64,000 nucleotides of DNA from Aphidius gifuensis (taxonomy: Eukaryota; Arthropoda; Insecta; Hymenoptera; Braconidae): the NCBI RefSeq assembly GCF_014905175.1, contig NC_057789.1, forward strand, positions 27,772,555 to 27,836,554. The letters are read 5' to 3'. Shown here piece after piece: positions 1 through 10,200 of this stretch (its first letter is position 1; each line of letters begins with the position of its first letter). The translations under genes were made by a program, and so were the position numbers. Under the pieces are notes generated by a model. That model searched no databases, was not told where the DNA came from, and worked only from the letters and a program-made list of their open reading frames with translations.

Positions 1-1574
1 TTTTTTTAAATAAAATAATTTAAGAATTATCAAATCACAGGGAGAGAAAAATGACCTTGTAAATTCACGATAATTGCTAAAAATATAAATTAATAATTAT
101 AATAATTATTATTTTATGTATTTAATAATATTATTAAATAATAAAAACGACAAGGCTAAAATGATAAATGATTAACAGGTGGCCATCATCATTTGTCAAG
201 ATAATCCTCAAAAAAAAATAAAAAAAATAAAAAAAAAAAGAAAATGTTCTCTTAGAATGAATTAACATAAAATTTTATAATAATAAATAAACGATAAAAT
301 TGATATTTATACAATAATATTGTGTTTAAATATGATAATATAAACAGTGTGTTTGTTTATCATTTTTATTATTTACATGTTACTTGAGACATTGAAACAC
401 AAAGAACAAGCGCGAAAGACATAACCTCAAAATTGCATCAAGATGAAAATTTTATATTAAAATTATAAATTTTCAACAATATTATTGACATAAAATTTAA
501 AAATATTTGAAGTGATTATTTTAATTGTTACTTGTTAACTTGAAAATTGCTTTTCCAACTCGGTCAATTCATTTGATCATGGTGTAAATGCTATGATTTA
601 TTGAGGATATTTGAGGACAATAATTAATTAATATGCAAAATTAAAATGAAAAAATAATCAAAATATATGTTACCAGAACGTTTTTTTATATCCATTTATA
701 AACTGTTACACACCTACATCTACCTTTTAAACACACGAAATTACGGAATTTACTCCAAAATGAAAATTTTTATACGCGTAAACAAAACTACTCTGACAAA
801 CACCTCACCATTTATAAAAATGTTCACTCACACAATCAATCACACACCGATTTACACTAACGCAGCTGTGCAATGATTTACGGAAAAAAAAAAAATTTTA
901 ATGTTAATTTCCATCACCAGATGACGGTAGTGAAGTATTTTTTTTTTTTAGTTTCAACAAAACTCGTAAGAATGCGTTAAATTTGTATTCTCGGAGGGCA
1001 AAATCTTGGAAAAAAAAACAAATCATGAAATCAAAATAAACTATTATTATTATTATTATTATATCCTCAATAAATCATATTATTATTAAATAATAATAAA
1101 TAACAATAATAATGATAAATAACTTCAGAAATAAATTGTAGTGTCAATGAACAAAAACAATTGTCGTTTCAATAGATGAACAAATATTAATAAACTAATT
1201 ATTGTCTCTAATGTTAATTATAAAATTTTTTGACGAAGAAAAATAAATGGCACGAATTTCAGTCATTGAATATAAATAAATAAAATTTTTACTGCTGTCA
1301 CTGAGATTTTAAATAATACATGTAATATTGAGAATTACCGTAAAAAATAAACTAATCACAGAAAAAATAAGGACGTAAGTTTAGACGAAAAATTAAATCT
1401 TTTTTGAGTCAAAAATTAACTGATAAATTATTATAAATAATAAACCGTCTGTTTTTTTTTTCCTGTCACTTGATATAATTTTTTTCACGTCAATATACTA
1501 CGAGTGATATTTTAATTTCAATAATTTCGAGAGAGTAAATAAATAAATATTTCAAAATTTAAATTTGCACTTAC
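1..1574. other. AT-rich non-coding stretch, no gene seen
   Basis: No coding exon, RNA gene or transposon is recognisable. The only local structure is a short (ATT)n microsatellite near 1042-1062 and many A/T runs. If the minus-strand exon-like blocks at 1742-2100 belong to a real gene, this stretch would be its intron or flank, running off the left edge. Confidence 0.5.
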
Positions 1575-1741
1575 TCATGCTCGCGAATAAACCGGCAAAA
1601 AAAATAGAATAAAAAAAAAGACGCAACGAAAATTCAAAATAAAAAAATCACGTTGCACAATTCAAGAACTGACTAGTACTGAATTTTATATAAATGAATT
1701 GAACTAAAATGATTGACGGCAAAAACAAAAATATGACTCAC

Positions 1742-1833
1742 CAATTACGAGAGAGAGCCAACAGCCGAAACTGGATCATATTCGACAGGACACAGGTCAT
1801 CACACTGATGCAAACAAGAGTCCATGTCATCAG
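1742..1833 (-). other. Exon-like block 2 of the left (minus) duplicated transcript
   Basis: On the minus strand a pyrimidine-rich tract ending CTTCAG precedes 1833, and the block ends at 1742 with a consensus GTGAGT donor. It is homologous to 3009-3094 on the plus strand: both have the same length class, the same donor, and a similar 3' half (ATGACCT, CCTG, a CTCTC run before the donor). Read in the same relative phase, both copies give a similar short peptide ending in a stop just before the donor. No in-frame ATG lies upstream in the right copy, so a spliced non-coding RNA or 5' UTR exon is likelier than a protein exon. Confidence 0.35.
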
Positions 1834-1932
1834 CTGAAGCGAGCGAAAGAAATATTCAATTTTAGTTAATTCAAAAATAAAAAAAAACAACGTAAAAAAA
1901 AAAAAAGAAAAAGTATAAGAAAAGAAACTCAC

Positions 1933-2219
1933 CGATGGTGATCGTGCTGTAGAAGGAAAACAAAAACGGGATACAGGCTGGAGCTTGAATGAACGAGACG
2001 CAATCCAAATGAATTAGCAAATGGCTAATCTAGCCACGACGGAAGCAGCATTCAGCAGCGTAATAATGACGGTGCCAATGGGCTTGCTGTGCCACGATGT
2101 ATTGCCGCTTGGTGCTTCAAAAAGCTCTGTCAAAAATTCATCCTCAAAATGTCTGGCAGCTTTCCAAGCTTCAGCTCGTTGCTTCTTTCGAGCAAGGCCT
2201 GTGGTGGTGGCGGCTTAGA
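1933..2219 (-). other. Exon-like block 1 of the left duplicated transcript
   Basis: This is the minus-strand block between the palindrome core and a CACCATCG|GTGAGT donor at 1933/1932. It aligns, with indels, to the plus-strand block 2500-2919, which ends CACGATCG|GTGAGT. Shared landmarks include CATTATTACGCTGCTG versus CATCATTACGCTGCTG, and GTCGTGGCTA on both arms. No protein of known family is encoded. The 5' end cannot be fixed from sequence and could lie inside the palindrome. Confidence 0.35.
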
Positions 2220-2499
2220 TACAGCACGATGATCAGCAGCGAAATGACGCAATTTTTTTTTTACACGCAGTTTTGTTGACGTCTCAAGGGAATTGTGGCT
2301 CCCACTTTTTTCCAATTGACCAATGACGTGTGGGATGCGTAAAAGAAGGGATGCTATTTTATTGGCTTCACCCCTTTCACGCATCTCACACGTCATTGGT
2401 CAATTGGAAAAAAGTGGGAGCCACAATTCCCTTGAGACGTCAACAAAACTGCGTGCAAAAAAAAAATTGCGTCATTTCGCTGCTGATCATCGTGCTGTA
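2220..2499. repeat. Near-perfect 126-bp inverted repeat with 28-bp spacer
   Basis: Arms 2220-2345 and 2374-2499 are reverse complements with three mismatches and no indel (pairing positions sum to 4719). The spacer 2346-2373 is mostly non-palindromic. Identity falls sharply outside the arms, although weaker inverted homology continues for several hundred bases on both sides. The open frames that cross it on each strand mirror each other because the DNA is palindromic, so they are not evidence for a protein. The arms could form a long hairpin or cruciform. Confidence 0.9.
2240..2480. promoter_or_regulatory. Candidate bidirectional promoter in the palindrome
   Basis: Each arm carries CCAAT-type motifs (CCAATTGACCAAT), a TGACGTG and a TTGACGTC CRE-like site, and a TGACGCAAT C/EBP-ATF-like site, so every site occurs twice in mirror orientation. 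Exon-like blocks with GTGAGT donors lie on both sides and point outward. By inference this is a divergent promoter; the start sites are not defined. Confidence 0.4.
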
Positions 2500-2919
2500 A
2501 ACTTCTACTCTTCAAGCCACCACCAGGACCTTGCTCGGAAAGAAGCAGTCGAGCTGAAGCTTGCTTTGAGCAGTTGGCCAGGATAACAACAGCCAGAGGA
2601 TTGCCCAGGATTTTTTAGAGAGGCTGTGGGCGACCAAGAGCTCTCAACTGCTCAGAGGGACACCAAGCATTGACGCCATCATTACGCTGCTGCTTGATCC
2701 TGTCTTGGCTGTTGTGTGCAAACTGCAAAGCGAGTGACTCAAATATTCGAAACGTATTTGAGCGGTGGCACAGTACGTACACATTGAGCTTCTCGTCGTG
2801 GCTAAATTTGCCATTGACTGCTTCAATTGGATTTCGTCTCGTTCTTTCAAGCTCGGGCCTGTTTCCCTGTTTCTGGAATTATACGACGAACCAGTGACAT
2901 TTCTTCTTGTTCACGATCG
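2500..2919 (+). other. Exon-like block 1 of the right duplicated transcript
   Basis: This plus-strand counterpart of 1933-2219 ends CACGATCG|GTGAGT at 2919/2920. It is longer than the left copy because of an extra segment between about 2590 and 2680. It could be a 5' UTR exon of mRpL1, whose coding start lies 1.2 kb downstream, or part of a separate non-coding transcript. Confidence 0.35.
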
Positions 2920-3008
2920 GTGAGTCTATTTAGCTTTTTTCTACTTTTTTTTTATATATATACTTAGATTATTCAATTCATTTAAACTGGACTTTCTTTG
3001 GTTGACAG

Positions 3009-3094
3009 CCGCTGTTTTGAAATCTCTTCATCATGACCTCTCATATCCTGCAAACTATGGTCGAGTGTCACTTGTCTCGTCTCTCTTCTGATCG
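3009..3094 (+). other. Exon-like block 2 of the right duplicated transcript
   Basis: The acceptor TTGACAG precedes 3009 and the donor CTGATCG|GTGAGT follows 3094. The block is homologous to 1742-1833 on the minus strand. The next plausible acceptor on this strand is TTTTTCTTCTCAG before 3965, which would join it to the leader of mRpL1. Confidence 0.35.
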
Positions 3095-3964
3095 GTGAGT
3101 CATTTTAATATAAATAATGAGCTATCAATTTTTCTTAACTAACAAAATAGAATCAATTTTTCTCCCGTTTAATTTAATTGTATTTATTAATTCGGTTTGA
3201 CACGCGGTGTTCGTTTTCAATACATATTTAATAAAACTACCGGTCATATTTATTCATTTATTTATGTATCTAAATTTTGTTTGACTTATTTTTAATATTA
3301 AATTAATATTATTATATTTCATAATTGAATAACAAACGAAATATATCTTTGCGTCATCGCTGAGTTTGATCGACACAACAGCCGTACAAAAAAAAAATAT
3401 AGCTGTCCGTTTGCTTTTTTTCCAAGGAAGATTTGTAACTCAAAAAATATACATTGGATAATCAATCCAATATAATAATAATAATTCCGTTTTACTTTTT
3501 TTTTTTGCAATGTATTTATTATTATTATTTGCTCATAGAAAAATATCTTCTTCTCAATTTATAATTTAATTTTAAAAAGTTAAAAAATTTTAGATATCTG
3601 AAGTTTTTTTTTTTATTTGTGTATTAGTGAGCATACGCGAATAAATTCTCAAACTATATTTTGAAAGAATACAACATAATTTAAATTATACCTATTTATA
3701 ATTGGTGGACTTATGCTTTCATTATTTATATTTATATCATTTTATTATTTTTTATTTTTTTTTATTTGAGTGCGTGTGTATGCGTTTGTGTGACAATTTT
3801 CTGGTAAGTAATAAATATTTTTCTATTACAATTGATTACGAGATTATTGATGAATAATGATGATACTGTCTTAATTATTAATAAGTAAAACAAAATTTAG
3901 AATTGAATCATTTGATCATTTGGCTCAAGTCTTCTTGATTTTGCTAATCTTTTTTTCTTCTCAG
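3095..3964. other. AT-rich spacer or leader intron, nothing else seen
   Basis: No coding exon is recognisable between the duplicated block and the mRpL1 leader. A good acceptor (pyrimidine tract then CAG) lies at 3952-3964, so this may be an intron in the mRpL1 5' UTR. Confidence 0.4.
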
Positions 3965-4101
3965 TGTAAATATACCTTTAGGATAAACTCACGGCACGGC
4001 ACAGGAGCACCGTTGAGCACCGTGTTCTGCCGTGTTCTATCCAAGTGTCAGTGTTGGTGACTTGGACTACGAGCTGTTGGCCCGGTTTGTTGTACCTTGA
4101 A

Positions 4102-5977
4102 ATGTCGTGTGTTGCTGGAGGTTATTATTTATTACATTATTTATTTATTTAATATTGACATTTTTCCAAAATTTTATAAATTATCCAAATAATTATTCTA
4201 CAATAGTATTACATTAACTTTCATGTGTAACAATATTTTTATTGTTGACTCAAGTAAACTTAACCCCAAAATCCAGCAAACTCTTGTTGATCTTGTGTTT
4301 TATTTAATTGTTATTATAAAATATACATATTTTATTTTTATTTAATAGGAAAGTTGTTGTCAATCCTTGGATTTTCAATCAATCAACAAATAAATACCAG
4401 ATACAATCAATTATTTTCTCCATTATTACAAGTAAGAAATTATGCTGCTCGTAAAGGAACAAGAGAAAAAGCAAGAAAAAAGAAAGTCAAAGTTGAAGTT
4501 AAAAAAGTTGGATTTATTCCACATAATTTGAGAGTAAAAAAAGAGTAAGTACATGACAACTATTAATTAACCATTAAAATATATTTTTTTTATTTATAAA
4601 TTCATTTTGTTAATGATTGTTTATTTATTTTTTGTTGGAACAGAGATTTTATACGCATTGATAGATTAAGATATGATGACGCTGGACAACCATTTGCCAC
4701 TGATGATGTTTGGCTCAGAAAATATCATAAAACAAGAATATTTAGTTTTGAAGAAGCAATTGAATGTCACAGAGAAACACATCATCCAACTTCTTATGGT
4801 TTACCAAATGCATTTGTTTATGCTTCATTTGATCTTGACATGCAGGTAAATTTTACTATCAACAATTCATATTCATATTGTTTTTTATACTTGACATATT
4901 AAATTTAATTTATTTTTCTTAACAATCCAACAAAATATAGAATAGAATATTTATTTAATAGCTGGCTTATTAAATAATATAATTTAATTATTAAATTAAT
5001 TTTAATATTGTTTGGTATTTAGGCAGAAAAAGTTGGAAAATTAGTTGAAGGATTTATTCGTTCTGTTAATCTTCCTCATCAATTTGATCATGGTGAAGTT
5101 AGAAATATCATAGCATTTTCAAAACATCCAGAATTAAATCAACTTGCTGATGAAGCTGGAGCTGCAGTCTCAGGTGGTTCTGAATTAATAGGAAAAATTC
5201 AGGTATTATTTATTTTTTTATTTTCAACTCAACACTCAATATTATATGATTATTTTAATATTTATTAATTTTAATTATAGACTGGAGAGGTATCACTTAC
5301 TGACATTCAGTTTGCTGTTGCTCATCCACAAATAATGTCAGAATTATCAGTGATAAAAGGACTTTTAAAAAGAAGATTCCCAAGTCCTCGTGCAGGTATT
5401 TTACTCTTTTTTTGTAAGTATAACGTTTAATTAATTGTTAATTAATTTTATCCTTTATTTTGTCAGGTACATTGGGTATTGATCTTGCTGCAATGGTATT
5501 AAAAATAAAAAATGCAATAAAATATTCTGTACGTCAACATGAACGACAACCTGCATTTGGTATTGCATCTGTTCCAATTGGACTTGTAAGTTGAATAAAA
5601 AAATTATTATTAGAAATCTATTTAGAAATAATATTAAATAATATTTTACTTATAATCAACAGCTTAGCATGGATATAAAAGAATTAGAAGCAAATGCTAT
5701 TGCAGTTATGCAAGATGTTAATAAAGCAAAACCAAAACGACCAGAGCCTTTTATCACCAAGTAATTAAATACTTTTGATTATTATATTTATATAATTTAT
5801 TTTGCCAACAGTCTTGGTAATTTAATACTATTATTTTTTTATTCCAGAGTTTGTTTGACAAGTCCACCATCACCAGAACTTCTTAAAATTGATCATGAGT
5901 TTTACTTGGAATCTGATAAAAAACGTGATACCAGTTATGATTCAGATGAAGAAGAAGAAGTGTCTGTGTTTAATTAA
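4102..5977 (+). CDS. mRpL1: Mitochondrial large-subunit ribosomal protein L1 (uL1m)
   Basis: Eight exons: 4102-4120, 4349-4544, 4644-4845, 5023-5202, 5281-5395, 5467-5585, 5663-5760 and 5848-5977. All junctions are GT..AG and in phase, giving 352 aa, about the usual length. The first codons (MSCVAGGKLLSILGF) and the following basic stretch (RNYAARKGTREKARKKK) fit a mitochondrial presequence followed by the basic start of insect uL1m. The body matches human MRPL1 in order: a DLDM segment, an ADEAGAAVSGGSELIGKI loop, AVAHPQIMSEL, a FPSPRAGTLGIDL segment, SMDIKELEANAIAVMQDV, and TSPPSPELLKID near the end, then an acidic tail (DSDEEEE). The protein forms the L1 stalk of the mitoribosome near the E site. 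Exon 1 carries only 19 coding bases, so the start rests on the ATG at 4102 joining in phase to exon 2. An upstream leader exon is possible. Confidence 0.95.
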
Positions 5978-6001
5978 AAATTTTTTTGTTAAAGATACTT
6001 G

Positions 6002-6007
6002 AATAAA
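6002..6007 (+). terminator. mRpL1: Poly(A) signal of mRpL1
   Basis: AATAAA lies 25 nt after the mRpL1 stop codon, the first canonical hexamer downstream of it. Confidence 0.6.
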
Positions 6008-6058
6008 TATGTTACATACTTAAATAATTTTTTAAAAATTAATCATTTTAGAATATTA

Positions 6059-6089
6059 CTGCGCTTATCTAAAGGTGCTTTTAGCGCAG
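6059..6089. repeat. Short hairpin just downstream of mRpL1
   Basis: CTGCGCT (6059-6065) is exactly complementary to AGCGCAG (6083-6089), and the bases between add a CTAAAG/CTTTTAG pairing around a GTG loop. It resembles neither the histone 3' stem-loop nor a known miRNA. It lies about 50 nt past the poly(A) signal, so it may mark the 3' end region or be a chance palindrome. Confidence 0.5.
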
Positions 6090-6709
6090 GTAATTTATTT
6101 TTATTTTTTTCCATTTAATTTGTTTATCAGGTTTTTAAATTTTTTTTTTCATTTTTGTTTTTTTAAATTTGTGTATTACTGCTCAAACCATAATATAAAA
6201 TACCGAATTTAATTTACCTTTTTTTTTTTTTAGAGTTACCAACAAGTAACAGGTATAAAAAAAAAAGAAAAACAATTTAAAATTTAACAAATATTTTTTT
6301 CTCTAATAATTACAATTAAAATTTATTAATGGTTCAATTTTTTTTCCATTTAAATTAGATACTTTTCCAGTAGGTTTACCATGTGCTCCAAATCACAAAT
6401 TAAGAATTTTGTTTTACCACTCGCCCCCCAATCATATATGGTAACCGGAAATTTTTATCGAAAATTAAAAAAAAAAAGTATATATCATTAATAATTTTGG
6501 GTTTTTCAAGATCTAGTTGAGTGAGATAATTGAAGATCAAACAGGTCGCAAGATGAGAGGTGTGTATTTAATATTAAGAATAACCAAAGAATGAGAGACG
6601 TTAAAAAGAAAAAAAAATAAAAAGGAAGCCAAGGAAAAGGAGAATAGTGAACGGCCAGTAAATGTTAATGGTGGAAGGGGCACAATTCACCTACCTGCCG
6701 GTTTGGAGC
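6090..6709. other. Intergenic region between mRpL1 and Cad99C
   Basis: Both flanking genes read rightward. No exon is seen. The distal part, about 6400-6700, is less AT-rich than the rest and directly precedes the Cad99C initiator, so it is the probable proximal promoter. Confidence 0.45.
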
Positions 6710-6744
6710 TCAGTCGTTGTCTGCCAGGTTGAAAAAACCGTCGT
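6710..6744 (+). promoter_or_regulatory. Cad99C: Inr + DPE-like core promoter for Cad99C
   Basis: TCAGTC at 6710-6715 is a full match to the arthropod initiator TCAGTY. Taking A6712 as +1, positions +28 to +33 (6739-6744) read CGTCGT, matching the DPE functional range at five of six positions and at the required spacing. No TATA box lies upstream at the right distance. If used, it gives a leader of about 498 nt to the ATG at 7210, assuming no leader intron. Confidence 0.5.
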
Positions 6745-7019
6745 ATCTCCTGGCTTATCCGGCTTTATTTTATAAACTTAAAAACAATTTCGTTAATAAT
6801 TATTTTACACGTATTTTTCAGCTCAAAAAAACGAATTATTTATTTTAAAATAAATCAATTCAACAAGTTGAATTACCTTGATAGTGTTTAGAAAAAAAAA
6901 TAGTTTTTTTGCTTGTGTTTTTAATAATAAAACAAGCACAATTTTTGACAGTGAATTGTTGTTTTTGTGTATCAAGTTTATACAACCGCGAATTTTATTT
7001 ATTTTTAATAATTTTACGC

Positions 7020-7196
7020 ATGCGTTTAGTTTACTTTATAAAACGTTATTTTTTATTTATTTAAAAAGTTTAAAATTGTGAGTGAAAATAAGTGATATAA
7101 AAGTGATTTATTTGTGCTTCAATTTGGATACTCAATTGGCATGATATTTTAAAAGTGCTGAAGACGGATATGCCGATTTTTTTTATCTGGAATTAA
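7020..7196 (+). promoter_or_regulatory. Cad99C: Three upstream ORFs in the Cad99C leader
   Basis: Short frames start at 7020 (stop ends 7064), 7141 (M-I-F then stop, ends 7152) and 7170 (eight codons, stop ends 7196). All close before the inferred start codon at 7210, so they could damp initiation there. This matters only if transcription starts near 6712. Confidence 0.35.
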
Positions 7197-7209
7197 TTAA
7201 TTGTCAATC

Positions 7210-10200
7210 ATGGTAAGTAAAAAAAAAAAAAAAGATAATTTTTATCTTAATATTTGATTTTATTGAATTTTCAAATATATATATTTATCTAATCTTTTTT
7301 GAATTTTCTAAAATATATTTTGACCATGAAAATAATGTGTTCCGCTCGGTATGATTTTAAACTCATACCGAGTTGACTGTGTATACACAACCTGTCATCC
7401 ACATTTTTTTCAATATATACAATATAAACCCCTGGTAAATCGACCAATAGAATATCTTTTATTTTATCTTTCAACATTTTGGCAATAGGTGTATATGAGT
7501 AATCGCTTTATCTGTATATATTTGAAAGATAATTTTTTTTTTTTCAAAAGAATTCTAAACAATTTGCCACCCACAGTTTTTAAACATGCGCAAAAACTGT
7601 GAGGATTTTTTTTTTAACGGTTCTCTATTGAAAATATTTCTTTTAAATTTTTTTCGTAAATTCTCCAAGCTATTCCGTAATTTTTACGTAATCAGAGTAA
7701 AATGAAATGTATATTTATTTTTATTCTCGTTAAAAATTAAATTATCTAACAATATTATTTTTTCAAATAAAATAATTATTGTTTATTTTTATAAAAATTC
7801 TTTCAGTCATTATTAAAAATGTATTTTTTTAAATTTCATCTTTTAGTAATTTGACCAGTTACAAACTACCAAAAACCAGACTCTAAAACAACTCGATAAA
7901 TTCTCATAAAATTGTCTGAGCATTGAAAAAAAATATATATATTCATAAAATTTATCTAAAAAATATTAATCCATTTATTTTTTATTCTTCTGATATAAAT
8001 ACGATAATGATAATATTTTTATTAACAAATTATTTTATTTATTCAAATTTTCATGTGCATGCATGTGTGTTTTATTATTAAACACACTCGATATGTATCA
8101 AATTTTTTAGCACCGATTGCTATGAACCATCGAGCCTCACATGAATATCATGTTTGCAAATACGTTATCCGAATATGTCTTATCAATATTGCGCGCAATG
8201 TTCCGGCCCGTGTTGTTTCCGTTTACTTATACAGATATTTTATTATGTACATGCACATATTATAATGTAATTAAGTATCAGCTCAGGTAAATCCTGAATA
8301 AAAATAAATCATCTTTATTCATTTATTTTTTTTTTTTATAATATTATTAAAATTATATTCGATATAATAATAATTTAAATTCTTTGAAAATATTTTATTT
8401 TTTCAAATATTAAAAATATTATTCAATATTTTTTTATTTTTTTTCCGTTAATATACTTGTATATGTATGTTTTTTTTTTTGTTATTATTTGACGTCATAT
8501 GTTGTTTCATGCACTTGAATATTTTCAGCATGCAAAGTTGCCTTCACAATGATCCTCATTTTACACTATTTACGTTATGTTTCACCTCACATTTCACTTT
8601 GAATTCCAGATGGTACATCAATAGAGTCACGAAGTGTATTATGTTTTTTTTTTTTTTTTTGAATTGAAAAGCCACCGTGCTTGAAAGAAAAAGTTTATTT
8701 CACAATCTCAATTTGACATATTTATTTATATTTTTATTTAAAATATATTATTATTATTTCAAGAAAAATTAGTATCGTTGCGTTAAAATTATAATCACAA
8801 TAAATCACTGGGGAAAAAGTTTTTTTTCTTCCGTAAATTATTGACTATTTAAAATTTTGTTTCATATTAGATATTAATGACACGTTTTATTCGTTTGGTC
8901 CGTGCGTGTAAAATTAAAGACACATAATTTACACAATTAAAAATAAAAATAATAAAAACAGATGGTCAAAAAGGGAGAGTAAATAAATATATAAACTTGA
9001 CTTAAAAATAAATTGATAACACAAATGCAAATGATACATGTGCAAAAATATATAAAGGGTTAAATATTTTATCTTCAATTTTTAATTCAACGTATGCATA
9101 AAAAAATATCCAGCAACATATATGTTTCCTTTCCGGATATACACCAACGCACGGTTACGCTAATTGCATTATGATGAACACCGTGGCGGCTGCACTCGAA
9201 TTGAATCAAATATAACAAAATATAAATATATATGTATTATGTATCCGTTTCGGTCAGTGATTTCAAGTTCGGAGCATGATTGGTTCGCAAATAATCATGG
9301 ACAATATACACGAAAAAAATAAAATAAAATCTTTGTTCTTATAAAGGGCCCTCCAATCAATATATATTATTTAATTTTTTTTTTTTGTTTTTTATTATTT
9401 AGTTTCTTTATTTTCAAATTAACAAATCATATCAACTTGGATTTTTATTTACTTATTTATTTGTAGAGTTGAAAATATCAGAATATTATTTTTTAAAAAA
9501 ATAATAAAAAATGATATTGCTTCATGCAACGAATATTTGAAATTTTTCATTCAGAAAAATATAAATTTTTATTTCATATTCATCATATGTTTTATTGTCA
9601 AAAATACATTTGAATAAATAGAGACTCGATATTCGAAATTCAATTGTGTTAAAAAATCTACACATGAGTGTTTTGTTAATGAACCTTATTGTTGTATACA
9701 ACTACTCGTTTTATTTTTGCTAGAAATTCAAAACCAAAAAAAGTAAATTTCATTAGTTTTAAAATTCAAGAGCATAAAAATACTCGGTATTTAAATTTGT
9801 TTGGCGCCAATACGACAAATAATTTAACTCTCATGTGTCTTAATATATATTGTTTTAATTTTTTTATTTAAATGCCGACCCTTATTATTTTTTTGTCGAC
9901 GAAACCAATGTAGTAATCGAGTAAGATATATATCCTCGTCAGATCCAAAAGAAAAAAAAAAACATATAAATTAGGTAGAAATAACGAAAAGAAAAAGAAA
10001 AAATGTTTAATGTAAATTATATATATACCTGGTGGGAAAAGCTTAACGAAATAGACGCATTCAGTGGCACGCACATATATTTTTCAGTGCACGAACCATA
10101 ATCATTATCAACGGTGTCTGCTAGTCAATAAGAATATCTCAAACACGCACGAGTTAAGATCCAAGAGTTACGTATGACTGGATATGAACAAAAAATTACC

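Noticed and set aside
1575..1692. Minus-strand TATA-like box (1684-1692), TCAGTT initiator and a block ending ATGA|GTAAGT
   Set aside because: The TATA to initiator spacing is about 22 nt, too short, and no downstream coding exon is in the window to test it.
2130..2586. Two similar 87-88 codon frames on opposite strands
   Set aside because: They are mirror images created by the palindrome, so their similarity does not show coding.
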